A DNA stretch of 64,000 bases, taken from contig JAFGGU010000052.1 in assembly GCA_016930375.1 (NCBI GenBank), positions 1 to 64,000 on the forward strand, written 5' to 3'. Position 1 is the stretch's first letter. Each line of letters starts with the position of its first letter. This stretch comes from Bacteroidales bacterium. Lineage in GTDB: Bacteria > Bacteroidota > Bacteroidia > Bacteroidales > UBA10428. The translations under genes and the position numbers were made by a program. The notes beneath the pieces were generated by a model. It was not told the DNA's origin and made no database searches. It worked only from the letters and a program-made list of their open reading frames with translations. Below are positions 9,013 to 18,085 of the stretch, one piece after another.

Positions 9013-12000
9013 TTAATTGAAAATATATCTTAATCCGATCTGTAGTCTCCATCTTGAGGCCAGATCTGCAGTTGAATAAGGTTTATTTTTTATCAGACTG
9101 CCTCCGTTGTAAGTAAAGGTAGGCTGGTTGCTGTAATTGTATGCTGAAGTAGGATCCTGGTCCAGTAAGCCCCTGTAGTTGATCAGGTAATTGTAAGAGC
9201 CACTGTATACCCTGCCCCATTTCTTATTCAACAAATTGCCAAGATTAAGTATATCAGCGGAGAACTGCAACCGGTTGGAGGCATTGCCGGTATTGATCCT
9301 GAATTCCTGAATAAACCTGAGGCTGAGTTGATGACTGAATGGCAACCGGGCTCCGTTTCTTTCAGCATATTCACCGCGGTGTTCTTTAAGATAGTCATCG
9401 TTTTCAATAAACCTGTCGAGCTCCTCCCATTGTTCTTCAGGAGTAACCGTAATTGTCGAGCCATCTATGGTTTTTGAATAGGATACAAGATAAATATCTG
9501 ATATTGTTTCGGGTATATATATCAGGTCATTGGAAGTTCCGTCATTGTTTAAATCCCCGCTATAAATGTACGATAAGCCTGATCCTGTTTGGCCGTTATA
9601 AAACAGAGAAAGCTGGGTCGCCATGGTCCCTTTCAGGTATTCCTTGCGGTAGGTCACATAGCCCAGGATGCGCGAGCCCATATCATAATCTGAAGTTGAA
9701 AGCTCCAGGTTATTCAACCCGTTCACCTGGTTAACATATCTCCAGTTTGAATAGGCTACGCTGGATGTTCCTGAGTTTATATCTTTTGAATGCCCGAAAT
9801 TGTAAGCCGCTGAAGCAGCAAATCCATTCTCAAACTGTTTTTGCAATTGAAAAACAAAATTGTAGGAATATCCTTCATTCGTATTCTCGAATTTAATGAT
9901 TTCATCATATTCTGCATCCAGTCGTGCCGCGCTGTTATACCTGCTGCTTGTAGGGTCTGTACTTCCGGCAGTATAACGAGGCCTTTGATCGGGACCAACA
10001 AAGCTAAAACCATCATTGACCTGTCTGTTCAGATTTATAAAATTCACATTGTTGTATGTTTTGCTGAATATTCCTTCCAGAGATGCAATTATCCCCCAAC
10101 CCAGCTTCTTGTCCATAGCAAGGTTTGACCTGAAAACCTGCGGAAATCTAAGATCTTTGTCAATAATATTTATGGCTCCGCGTCCTGCCATTTTGCCTAA
10201 ATCTTCTGCATTGGGCTGATTAAAAGGATCGGTGGAAAATGTGACGACAGGATCGGTTATCGGGCTGGCACTGCTTGAAGAACTGCCAACACTGTAAGTG
10301 CCATTCAATTGACCATTGTTTGAGAACTGGTTTGATACCCAAACAAAGGGTACCCTGCCTGTAAACAAACCTGCACCGCCTCGTACCTGCAAGGTTTTAT
10401 CACCCAATACATCCCAGTTAAATCCAAGCCGTGGTGACCACATTATTTTTGCATCAGGAACATCGCCGGTCTTACCTTCACTACTGTAAACCGTGTTAAA
10501 ATCATCATTGGCCTCGGGGGAGTCCATAAATACCGGTATATCTAACCGTAAACCGGCGGTGACCTGGAATCTTTTACTTACCTGAATTTCATCCTGTGCA
10601 TAAAATCCGAGTTGCATAGCATTAAAACTGGCAGCTCCCTTGGTTTGAGATGGATCATCTGTACCATCAAATGAGTACCCGATTCCATAATAGGAAGGAG
10701 CAATCGGTGAGACAGTTCCCTGTGTTTCAAAACTTTCCAGAGAGTTGAAAGCGTAATTGCCATAAATATTCTGGACAAACAAGTTATAAAATGAATAGAA
10801 TTCATTGTGGGTGCCCAGGGTAAAAGTATGTTTGCCCCTGTAAACAGTAAAATTATCCGTTAAAGAATATATATCCTGGTCAAGCTGGTTAGCTACCGAT
10901 GAGTATTCGCTTCCCAGGGTTATGGTCTTGTTCGAGGACAGATATATGGTTACTTGGGGGAAGGCAGATCCCAATGGATCACGGTCGTCCCTGACCCGGG
11001 TATATCCAAGCAGTAAACGATTGGATATGCCATTGGCAAATAAACTGTTCAGTTCAAGTCCACTTGAATTGGTAGTGCTTGGGAAAAACAGCCCGTTATT
11101 AGAAAAGCGGAGGGAATTGGCACCTCTGCTGTTACTGATATTTTCACCATAGGTGTAACTGTGCCTTACTATTAGCTTGTGATTATTACTGATGTTCCAA
11201 TTCAGTTTTGCCAGAATTTTATAGCTGTTTGTTTCATTGCTGATACTGGAAAAGCTCCCCGGATTGTAATTGGGGGCCACTCGCGTCAGTGTTTCCACCA
11301 CCCGGTTTATTTCATCCGTTGTTATATTCGAACTGGCAGTTCCGGGTTCATAACTCAAAGGCGTTTTATTTTTGGTCATCTCCCCATTGACAAAAAAGAA
11401 CAGTTTGTTTTTAACGATAGGACCTCCCAGGGTAAACCCGGTTTGGAAATCCTTATATTCAGGATAATTCTGTTTTTCATCTGTGGATGGGTTGTTCTTT
11501 CCTACCAGATTTTCATTGTTTGTAAAATAGTAAATACTCCCGTTGAAATTGTTGGTTCCGCTTTTTGTAATGGCATTGATACCTCCACCGGTAAATCCTC
11601 CCTGTCTGACATCGTAGGGTGCAATATTGATCTGAAACTCCTCAATGGCATCCAGACTAATGGGCTCAACCCCGGTTTGACCACCGTTGGTACCTGAAGA
11701 TGTTAGTCCGAAAACATCATTATTTACCAGCCCGTCAATGGCAAATAGATTATACCTATTATTGGATCCTGCGAAAGAAGTACCATTACCGGCAATATTT
11801 GCAAACGGACTAATTTTGGTGAAATCTTTCAGTCCCCTGCTGATACTGGGTATTGCTGTCATTACTTCATTGGAGATATTTGTGGCAGCTCCTGTATGAT
11901 CAGAATTAAATACATCCGTTCTTGAAGACCTGACAACAACTGCCTGTAATTCCTGCGTTGCAGCTTCGAGTGTTACCTGAAGATCAACGGTATTCCCTAG

Positions 12001-12288
12001 TCCAAGAATAATGTCATCGTAAACCTTAGCCGTATATCCTATGAAGGATATGGTAATTTTATACGGTCCGCCAACACGCATGTTATCTATTGCAAAGCGA
12101 CCATCCTTGTTGGCAATGGTTCCATACTGTGTTCCTGAAGGTTGGTGAACAGCAACCACGGTTGCACCTGCCAATAACTCATTTGAATTGTCCGTAACAT
12201 TTCCCCGCAAACCGGAGGTGGTTACCTGAGCAGCCATAGTAAAAGGCAGGAGAGTAATAACTAACAAACTTATTATAAGCTTCTTCAT
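9013..12288 (-). CDS. Oar-like TonB-dependent outer-membrane receptor
   Basis: A 1091-residue protein with a signal peptide (about 1-20), an N-terminal carboxypeptidase-regulatory-like beta domain (about 22-110; typical GATVVAV and DGRFAIDNM pattern), a plug region and a long beta-barrel with many aromatic-rich strands ending in LQIGLRYIFN. The plug sequence (for example NAITKSGTNNFNGS) resembles the Oar subgroup rather than SusC. No SusD gene is adjacent; the only partner is the downstream NPP-like phosphodiesterase. A role in taking up a product of that enzyme is an inference. Confidence 0.93.
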   Translation of the reverse strand: MKKLIISLLVITLLPFTMAAQVTTSGLRGNVTDNSNELLAGATVVAVHQPSGTQYGTIANKDGRFAIDNMRVGGPYKITISFIGYTAKVYDDIILGLGNTVDLQVTLEAATQELQAVVVRSSRTDVFNSDHTGAATNISNEVMTAIPSISRGLKDFTKISPFANIAGNGTSFAGSNNRYNLFAIDGLVNNDVFGLTSSGTNGGQTGVEPISLDAIEEFQINIAPYDVRQGGFTGGGINAITKSGTNNFNGSIYYFTNNENLVGKNNPSTDEKQNYPEYKDFQTGFTLGGPIVKNKLFFFVNGEMTKNKTPLSYEPGTASSNITTDEINRVVETLTRVAPNYNPGSFSSISNETNSYKILAKLNWNISNNHKLIVRHSYTYGENISNSRGANSLRFSNNGLFFPSTTNSSGLELNSLFANGISNRLLLGYTRVRDDRDPLGSAFPQVTIYLSSNKTITLGSEYSSVANQLDQDIYSLTDNFTVYRGKHTFTLGTHNEFYSFYNLFVQNIYGNYAFNSLESFETQGTVSPIAPSYYGIGYSFDGTDDPSQTKGAASFNAMQLGFYAQDEIQVSKRFQVTAGLRLDIPVFMDSPEANDDFNTVYSSEGKTGDVPDAKIMWSPRLGFNWDVLGDKTLQVRGGAGLFTGRVPFVWVSNQFSNNGQLNGTYSVGSSSSSASPITDPVVTFSTDPFNQPNAEDLGKMAGRGAINIIDKDLRFPQVFRSNLAMDKKLGWGIIASLEGIFSKTYNNVNFINLNRQVNDGFSFVGPDQRPRYTAGSTDPTSSRYNSAARLDAEYDEIIKFENTNEGYSYNFVFQLQKQFENGFAASAAYNFGHSKDINSGTSSVAYSNWRYVNQVNGLNNLELSTSDYDMGSRILGYVTYRKEYLKGTMATQLSLFYNGQTGSGLSYIYSGDLNNDGTSNDLIYIPETISDIYLVSYSKTIDGSTITVTPEEQWEELDRFIENDDYLKEHRGEYAERNGARLPFSHQLSLRFIQEFRINTGNASNRLQFSADILNLGNLLNKKWGRVYSGSYNYLINYRGLLDQDPTSAYNYSNQPTFTYNGGSLIKNKPYSTADLASRWRLQIGLRYIFN

Positions 12289-12427
12289 AATTTCGGGATT
12301 TTATTAATAATTTCCCGCAATGTAGAACTGTAGCTTGTTGTTATTACTAAGTAATTGTTACGAATAACTTACAGAAGATGAAGAATCAATTAAGAGTGAT
12401 TCATCTATTCAGTAACACCTAAAGCAA

Positions 12428-12471
12428 ACACCCTTCAAGGGTCATCAACCGCATGAAGGGTGTATTTTTTT
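12428..12471. terminator. Hairpin terminator beside tRNA-Phe
   Basis: Arms ACACCCTTCA (12428-12437) and TGAAGGGTGT (12454-12463) pair perfectly. A T run follows on the plus strand and a shorter T-rich tract on the minus strand. On the minus strand it follows the tRNA-Phe gene directly. The arms closely resemble the terminator at 61470. Confidence 0.75.
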
Positions 12472-12473
12472 TG

Positions 12474-12546
<73 letters not shown>

Positions 12547-12648
12547 TTTTTTTTCAGAGCTGCAAATCTAAAGAAAAAAACCAATCATCAAAACATTTTT
12601 TGAAAAATTATAACATCCGCATATAACAGCGGTTTGTACCTTTATCGC

Positions 12649-12656
12649 TACTTTTG
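12649..12656 (+). promoter_or_regulatory. Promoter -7 box for the M16 protease gene
   Basis: TACTTTTG fits the Bacteroidota -7 consensus and ends only 7 bases before the ATG at 12664. This places transcription start near the start codon, so the mRNA may be leaderless or nearly so. The box also argues against the alternative upstream start at 12634. Confidence 0.5.
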
Positions 12657-12663
12657 CAACGCT

Positions 12664-13893
12664 ATGTTAAAACCTGAATTTCACATCCATACTTTAAAAA
12701 ATGGAATAAGGCTTGTACACCGTACTGTTGACAGTCCGGTTGCCCATCTCGGACTCTTCATCAACACGGGTTCGCGTGATGAACAGTTGGATGAGCATGG
12801 CCTGGCCCATCTGATTGAACACATGCTTTTTAAAGGTACAACCCGGCGAAAGGCCTACTACATCCTGAGCCGGATGGAGGATGTGGGGGGCGAGCTGAAT
12901 GCCTATACCACAAAAGAAGAAACCTGCATCCACGGTACTTTTTTCCGGCAGTATTACAACCGCGCCCTCGAGCTGATCAGCGATATTGCCTTTAATTCGT
13001 CATTTCCGGCCAATGAGCTTAAAAAGGAACGCGATATCATTCTCGATGAAATCAATTCTTATAAAGATTCTCCCTCTGAATTGATTTTTGACGAGTTCGA
13101 AGAGCTACTGTTCGATGGCAATCCCCTGGCCCGAAATATTCTTGGCAGTGAGGAGCAACTGAAATTATTTACCCCTGACAGTATGCGGAATTTCATGGGT
13201 CGTAATTACTGTACCGAACAAATGGTGGTATCTTCAGTCGGCAACATCCAATTTGAAAAGCTGGTAAAGCTGTTTGAAAACCACTTTTCCATACCTGCCC
13301 TGCAACCGGGAAACCGCAGAATGGCCGTGAAATATGATTATAAGCCCGTATACCGGAAGGTGGAACGCAATACCTACCAGGCGCATTGCATCATCGGGAA
13401 TCTGGCCTATAAAATTGAAGACGAAAGGAGACTGGCGCTTTACCTGCTGAACCATTATCTCGGCGGACCCGGAATGAATTCCAGGTTGAATATGGCTTTG
13501 CGTGAGCGAAGAGGCTATGCCTATGCCATTGATTCGATGTATACATCCTATTCAGATACGGGGAATATCACCATTTATTATGGTACCGATAAAACCCTGA
13601 TTGAAAAGTGCAGGGATATCATACTGAAGGAATTGCAGATGCTTCGTGAAAAGCCGCTCAGTCAGATTCAGCTTCAGAAAGCCAGGAGGCAGGTGCTCGG
13701 ACATATTGCCATTTCCTCGGAGAACAATGAGAACTACATGTTGTCGATGGGGAAGAGCCTGATGATCTTCAATAAAATTGAGCCGCTGGAAGAAACAGAA
13801 AGAAGGATCGAAGCCATTACATCCGGGCAGCTGCTAGAGATAGCCAATGATGTGCTGGATGCGGGCAACCTTTCTTACCTGATTTACCATTAA
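12664..13893 (+). CDS. M16-family zinc metallopeptidase
   Basis: A 409-residue processing-peptidase-like enzyme. The inverted zinc motif HxxEH is present as HLIEH in the N-terminal half (followed by MLFKGT), with the downstream zinc-ligand glutamate region in the expected position, and the C-terminal half carries the substrate-side RERRGYAY motif. No signal peptide is visible, so it is probably cytoplasmic. The start at 12664 is chosen because the frame's earlier ATG (12634) lies upstream of the likely promoter box. The O-methyltransferase gene follows after only 9 bases, so the two form an operon. Confidence 0.94.
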   Translation: MLKPEFHIHTLKNGIRLVHRTVDSPVAHLGLFINTGSRDEQLDEHGLAHLIEHMLFKGTTRRKAYYILSRMEDVGGELNAYTTKEETCIHGTFFRQYYNRALELISDIAFNSSFPANELKKERDIILDEINSYKDSPSELIFDEFEELLFDGNPLARNILGSEEQLKLFTPDSMRNFMGRNYCTEQMVVSSVGNIQFEKLVKLFENHFSIPALQPGNRRMAVKYDYKPVYRKVERNTYQAHCIIGNLAYKIEDERRLALYLLNHYLGGPGMNSRLNMALRERRGYAYAIDSMYTSYSDTGNITIYYGTDKTLIEKCRDIILKELQMLREKPLSQIQLQKARRQVLGHIAISSENNENYMLSMGKSLMIFNKIEPLEETERRIEAITSGQLLEIANDVLDAGNLSYLIYH

Positions 13894-13902
13894 AATAAGT
13901 CC

Positions 13903-14547
13903 ATGACCGATAATTTCAGCCTGATTACGGAATATGCCCTTCGGCATTCGACTGCTGAGGATTCGGTTCTCAACAGGTTATACCGCGAGACCAACCTGAA
14001 AACTGTTTACCCGCATATGTTATCGGGCCATCTGCAGGGAAAATTGCTGGAGATGATCAGCCATATGATCCGACCCGACAGGGTACTGGAAATAGGCACT
14101 TTTACGGGATATTCAGCAATCTGTCTGGCCAGGGGATTATCAGAAAATGGATTGTTGCATACCATTGATATCAATGATGAACTAACTGAAATGGCATTAA
14201 AATATTTCGGACAGGCAGGTCTGACCGAAAAGATTATTGTGCATACCGGAGACGCCAGGGAGATCATTCCCGGACTCAGGGAGAATTTTGACCTGGTGTT
14301 TATCGATGGTGATAAGGAACAATACCTGGAATATTACCAGCAGAGCATGAAAACTATAAAGACAGGCGGATTTATTATAGCTGACAACGTTTTATGGGGA
14401 GGCAAGGTATTACCCGGATATGCCGGTCGCGATAAAGAGACAGCTGGTATTGCTGAATTCAACAGGTTTATTGCAGATGACCCGCGTGTTGAAAAAATTC
14501 TGCTTCCTTTCAGAGATGGATGGTTTATTTTGCGTAAAATAGCATAA
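13903..14547 (+). CDS. SAM-dependent O-methyltransferase (family 3)
   Basis: A 214-residue class I methyltransferase. SAM-binding motif I is VLEIGTFTGYSAICLA, and the acidic motif LVFIDGDKEQYLEYY matches the metal-dependent catechol/caffeoyl-CoA O-methyltransferase family, with the metal-ligand residues in FIDGDK and in IIADNVLWGG. Family members methylate small hydroxyl compounds, and in some bacteria the 5-hydroxyuridine of tRNA (TrR/TrmR); the actual substrate here is not visible. It is the second gene of an operon with the M16 protease. Confidence 0.9.
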   Translation: MTDNFSLITEYALRHSTAEDSVLNRLYRETNLKTVYPHMLSGHLQGKLLEMISHMIRPDRVLEIGTFTGYSAICLARGLSENGLLHTIDINDELTEMALKYFGQAGLTEKIIVHTGDAREIIPGLRENFDLVFIDGDKEQYLEYYQQSMKTIKTGGFIIADNVLWGGKVLPGYAGRDKETAGIAEFNRFIADDPRVEKILLPFRDGWFILRKIA

Positions 14548-14605
14548 ACAGTCTGACTGAACTTTTTGTTCCAGGAGTTGTTTAATTTCCAAAGCAGGTA
14601 AAGAA

Positions 14606-15511
14606 ATGGGTGCATATACCATACGGGAACTGGAAAATTTATCGGGAATCAAAGCCCATACCATTCGGATATGGGAAAAGAGGTATGGTCTTATTGCACC
14701 ACAAAGGACCTCGACAAATATTCGCTCTTATTGCGATACCGAGTTGAAGAAACTGCTGAATATATCCATCCTCAACCGCAACGGATTAAAAATTTCCAAA
14801 ATTGCCCAGCTGTCCCCTGCTGAAATTGTTAGCAAAATAAATCAGTTTACGCAGGATGGGACAAACACGGACAGCCAGATAGAAAGCCTCACGGTTGCCA
14901 TGATCGATCTCGATGAATTCAGGTTCGAACAGGTACTCGCCAAATCAATCATTATGTTTGGTTTTGAAGAGGCTGTGACGCGGGTGCTCTATCCTTTTTT
15001 TATACGTATCGGGCTCATGTGGCAAACAGGAAGCATAAATCCCGCCCAGGAGCATTTTATAACCAACCTGGTGAAGCAGAAATTCTTTTCGGCGATTGAT
15101 GGTCTTACCGGAACCGAAAAGATCGGGGCCAGGCGATTTGTTTTTTTCCTTCCCGAAGGCGAACTGCACGAGATCGGTTTGCTTTTTGCGTGCTATCTTG
15201 CCAGGAAAAGAGGCTTCAGAACGATATACCTGGGACAGTCATTGCCCCTGGCAGACCTGGTGGAAGCCGTGAAAAACAAGCAGGTGGATTACCTGTTTAC
15301 AACGATGATATCTTCCTATCACGGGAAAGACCTGTCGGGTTATTTAAATTTGTTGTCCTCTACCTTCAAGGACAAGACAATTTACATTTCCGGCTCTAGG
15401 ATGCTTGATCTGGCTGATAACCTGCCATCCAACATTAAGCTGGTGCCTTCACCGGAGCAGTTTCTTGGAGAACTTGCCCTGCTTCAGAAGGAACCTGTTC
15501 CGGCGGGATGA
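14606..15511 (+). CDS. MerR-type regulator with B12-binding photoreceptor domains (CarH/LitR-like)
   Basis: A 301-residue regulator. Residues about 1-70 are a MerR winged helix with the recognition sequence HTIRIWEKRYGL. Residues about 95-175 form the helical cobalamin-cap domain and contain W139-x9-E149-H150, the CarH signature that contacts adenosylcobalamin. Residues about 178-290 form the Rossmann-like B12 domain with E186-x-H188-x-x-G191, where His188 would be the lower axial ligand. In characterised CarH proteins this combination gives AdoB12-bound tetramers that repress in the dark and fall apart in light. The gene stands alone; an ECF sigma factor of the type often linked to such regulators lies 2 kb downstream. 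No carotenoid genes are in the window. Confidence 0.9.
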   Translation: MGAYTIRELENLSGIKAHTIRIWEKRYGLIAPQRTSTNIRSYCDTELKKLLNISILNRNGLKISKIAQLSPAEIVSKINQFTQDGTNTDSQIESLTVAMIDLDEFRFEQVLAKSIIMFGFEEAVTRVLYPFFIRIGLMWQTGSINPAQEHFITNLVKQKFFSAIDGLTGTEKIGARRFVFFLPEGELHEIGLLFACYLARKRGFRTIYLGQSLPLADLVEAVKNKQVDYLFTTMISSYHGKDLSGYLNLLSSTFKDKTIYISGSRMLDLADNLPSNIKLVPSPEQFLGELALLQKEPVPAG

Positions 15512-15546
15512 GGAATCCTCCTAAACAGATGGATGAGAATTTTGTA

Positions 15547-16686
15547 CTATTTCAATTCATGGTAAGCATTCCATGTTATCCCGTCAGCCAATGTACCAAA
15601 ATTGTCCCTGAATGGGCCTAACAAACCGGCGTATACAGGATCGAAACCTTTGTAGGATACTTTCAGCAAGGATGCAATGGTTGCAGCAATCTGTGCATTA
15701 TAATACTTGCATTCTGTAAGTATTTCTCCCCGGGATTTGATGTCAGGCCCCATTATGGCTATCCAGGTTTCACCTGAATGCGGTGTAAGCCTGCCATGTC
15801 TTTTCCAGCCCTTGCCTTTGCCCCGGCCATGGTCGGTGGTGATGATCAATGTTGTTTTATTGCTATAAGTGCTGTCGTTTTGTATCCAGTTCCATAATTC
15901 TCCGATCAGCTTGTCAGTTTGGTGCGCGGATTTCAGATATAAGTCATAACGTCCTGCATGACCGAATTCATCAGTCTCATCGAGAGCAATCATGAGCACA
16001 CGAGGTCGCTCATTTTTAAGGTATTCAAAGGCTTGCATAAAGGTGAAGCCATCATACCGGACATCACCGATAAACCTGGGAACCAGATCGTACATGCTTT
16101 CGATATTCAGCTGAACCTGGCTAACTAATTTTTCAGGAACCCGTTTGAAAGAACTATTTACAAAGATTTGGCTGCGAACCTCATTCATGATATCGGGAAA
16201 TGCATTCCAGGAACTGAATACTGCAACCCTGTTTCTGTATCCAGGCAGGTTGTTTATATATTCCAGAACCGTGACGTGTGGATTGGGCCCCAGGGAATTA
16301 CTGTTGATTTCTTTACTGGGATGTCCGGTGAGAATTTCATGATACCCAGGATATGAAAACCAGTAACGGTTGGCAACATTTGCCTTGCATCCATGATCAC
16401 GATTACCAAATAATGAACCCTCCGATGCCATTGTCGACCATAAAAAAGGCATTAAAAGCCTGCGGCGTACGTATGCGTCTTCATGCCAGAATTGTTTGGC
16501 AGTTTTGTTCTTAGCCAAATTCCTCCCGGTTGATTTCAGAAGCTTATAATCCGCTCCTTTGAACACCTCACGCCAGCGAAATCCGTCAAGTGTAATAACA
16601 ATCACATTTTCGGTCTTTTGCCCCGAACCAAAGGGACAATTGAATATCAGACCAATCAGCACCATCCAGGGTATTAACTTATTCAT
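15547..16686 (-). CDS. Secreted alkaline-phosphatase-superfamily phosphodiesterase-like protein
   Basis: A 379-residue protein with a signal peptide (about 1-22, ending FGSGQ) and no lipobox. Metal-site motifs of the superfamily are visible: ITLDGFRW near the N-terminus, LDETDEFGHAG in the middle and ITTDHGRGKG further on, with a candidate nucleophile Thr in WSTMASEG. An in-frame ATG at 16728 exists but would put 14 polar residues before the signal peptide, so 16686 is preferred. It is distinct from the NPP lipoprotein at 7751. It is monocistronic, convergent with the MerR gene. Substrate unknown. Confidence 0.85.
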   Translation of the reverse strand: MNKLIPWMVLIGLIFNCPFGSGQKTENVIVITLDGFRWREVFKGADYKLLKSTGRNLAKNKTAKQFWHEDAYVRRRLLMPFLWSTMASEGSLFGNRDHGCKANVANRYWFSYPGYHEILTGHPSKEINSNSLGPNPHVTVLEYINNLPGYRNRVAVFSSWNAFPDIMNEVRSQIFVNSSFKRVPEKLVSQVQLNIESMYDLVPRFIGDVRYDGFTFMQAFEYLKNERPRVLMIALDETDEFGHAGRYDLYLKSAHQTDKLIGELWNWIQNDSTYSNKTTLIITTDHGRGKGKGWKRHGRLTPHSGETWIAIMGPDIKSRGEILTECKYYNAQIAATIASLLKVSYKGFDPVYAGLLGPFRDNFGTLADGITWNAYHELK

Positions 16687-17462
16687 TTTTTTAGTTTTTA
16701 TTGGTTTTAGGTTGTCCTGCCAAGTCAATTATTACCGTTTTGATAGGGTTATTTATTGGCCTTAATCACTTTTTGGTTGGTGGCCGAAATTTATCAGGCC
16801 GCTATTACATCATTATGAAACTCCTATATAGATTGTATGAAATACTATGTGGAAACAGGTTACAAGAGTGCAGCGGAATGGAAATAAATCAAGCCCGCCG
16901 GTATCTTACCAGCGGGCCTCAGTCAACATTATAAACCTGAAAACATACAGCCTAACGGATTATTTCGGGATCCAGACTTCCACATTGATCTCATCTTTAC
17001 CAAAAGTCTTGGATGACAATGCTGTTTCTTATTGGCGTAATTGGCACGAATCTTTCGGATGTAAAACTAACCTGCGTGTGTTAGGAAAGTATTAAACGGT
17101 CATTATATAATGATGAAGGTTATATTGGCATAAGTAGAATACACGACTTGGCAGGTATTCACTTTCTTTCTATTAAATGCCTCATAAATAAGATAATAAG
17201 ATCCCATAATAGAGTGTTGAATAAAAAAATCTAAAAACTAAACATTCATTTAACACCTGTTTAACAGTTTTTCCAATTTAGAAGTTATTTAGAAAGTTTC
17301 GCCGGGATCCCTTTAAAAGCCGTTAAAATCAAATAATCGGTGTTTATCAAGACCACTTTATTTTCATGAAAATTGGTTATTTTTAATTAATCCAAATAAA
17401 AAAGATTTGCACAATGTTTAAAGAATGATTACTTTTGATGAACAAAATAAAAACAAAACGCC
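16687..17462. other. Long intergenic region with a possible gene remnant and hairpin
   Basis: No intact gene. On the minus strand at about 16958-17060, two adjacent frames look protein-like: one ends SKTFGKDEINVEVWIPK then stop, and the overlapping frame before it reads SERFVPITPIRN. This is compatible with the frameshifted 3' end of a lost gene. Just beyond its end lies a near-perfect hairpin (16890-16914, GCCCGC/GCGGGC core) followed on the minus strand by a T-rich tract, as a terminator would be. From about 17100 the DNA is AT-rich up to the sigma-factor promoter. Confidence 0.35.
17406..17437 (+). promoter_or_regulatory. Bacteroidota promoter of the ECF sigma gene
   Basis: TTTG (17406-17409), a 20-base spacer and TACTTTTG (17430-17437) match the Bacteroidota consensus TTTG-N(17-21)-TAnnTTTG, 25 bases before the start codon. 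Confidence 0.7.
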
Positions 17463-17969
17463 ATGACTGCCATAGAATTTAATTATCAGCTTACAAGTCT
17501 GAGCGACAGTCTTGAAAGATTCGCCAACAGTCTCACATCAAACCGGGAAGACGCACGCGATCTGTTGCAGGAGACTTTTGTAAAAGCCATATCATACCGT
17601 GATAAATTTGCGGACGACACCAACCTGAAAGCCTGGACATTTACGATCATGAAAAATACCTTTATCAATAATTACAGGCGGATGACGAAGGCAAACACCA
17701 CCTTCGACCACACTGATGATTTGTATTTCCTGAATCTGAGCCGGGAATCTGGCATTGATACACCTGAATCTTCAGTATCCGCAAAAGAGATTGAAAAACA
17801 TATCGAACGGCTTGAAGATGAGTTCAAAGTTCCATTCAAAATGCATATACAAGGATACAAGTACAAAGAAATTGCCGATAACCTGGGATTGAAGATCGGT
17901 ACGGTCAAAAGCCGGATCTTCTTCACACGCAAGCGATTGATGAGTTCCCTGGGCGTCGGATACAATTAG
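17463..17969 (+). CDS. ECF-type RNA polymerase sigma factor
   Basis: A 168-residue sigma-70 family protein. Region 2 is seen as NREDARDLLQETFVKAI followed by LKAWTFTIMKNTFINNYRR, and region 4 as EFKVPFKMHIQGYKYKEIADNLGLKIGTVKSRIFFTRKRL with its helix-turn-helix. No anti-sigma gene is adjacent. From memory of Bacteroidota genomes, this short sigma type often sits next to MerR-B12 regulators and carotenoid genes; here the MerR-B12 gene is 2 kb upstream. It has a well-matched housekeeping promoter and its own terminator. Confidence 0.93.
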   Translation: MTAIEFNYQLTSLSDSLERFANSLTSNREDARDLLQETFVKAISYRDKFADDTNLKAWTFTIMKNTFINNYRRMTKANTTFDHTDDLYFLNLSRESGIDTPESSVSAKEIEKHIERLEDEFKVPFKMHIQGYKYKEIADNLGLKIGTVKSRIFFTRKRLMSSLGVGYN

Positions 17970-18009
17970 GGTTTTTGGGTTTGGTTAAATGAGTTAGTGG
18001 TTGAATTAT

Positions 18010-18037
18010 CCCCCTGCCTTAGGCGGGGGGATTTTTT
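18010..18037 (+). terminator. Rho-independent terminator after the sigma gene
   Basis: Nine-base G/C stem (CCCCCTGCC with GGCGGGGGG, one G-T pair, TTA loop) followed by ATTTTTT. Confidence 0.9.
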
Positions 18038-18052
18038 ATTCCCCAGTTTTAT

Positions 18053-18060
18053 TAACTTTG
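18053..18060 (+). promoter_or_regulatory. Promoter -7 box for purM
   Basis: TAACTTTG fits the Bacteroidota -7 consensus, 25 bases before the purM start and just after the preceding terminator. Confidence 0.5.
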
Positions 18061-18085
18061 CACCACTTTTACAACCTTCAACCGT

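Noticed and set aside
14548-14605. Cobalamin riboswitch before the MerR-B12 gene
   Set aside because: The spacer is only 58 bases and lacks a B12-box-like sequence.
17041-17057. TTGGCACGAATCTTTCG resembling a sigma54 promoter on the plus strand
   Set aside because: The -24 part is perfect, but the -12 element reads TTTC, and no gene follows for about 400 bases; it also lies within the possible gene remnant.
16847-17095. 82-codon plus-strand frame in the 16.7-17.4 kb gap
   Set aside because: No recognisable protein pattern and it runs through the terminator-like hairpin.
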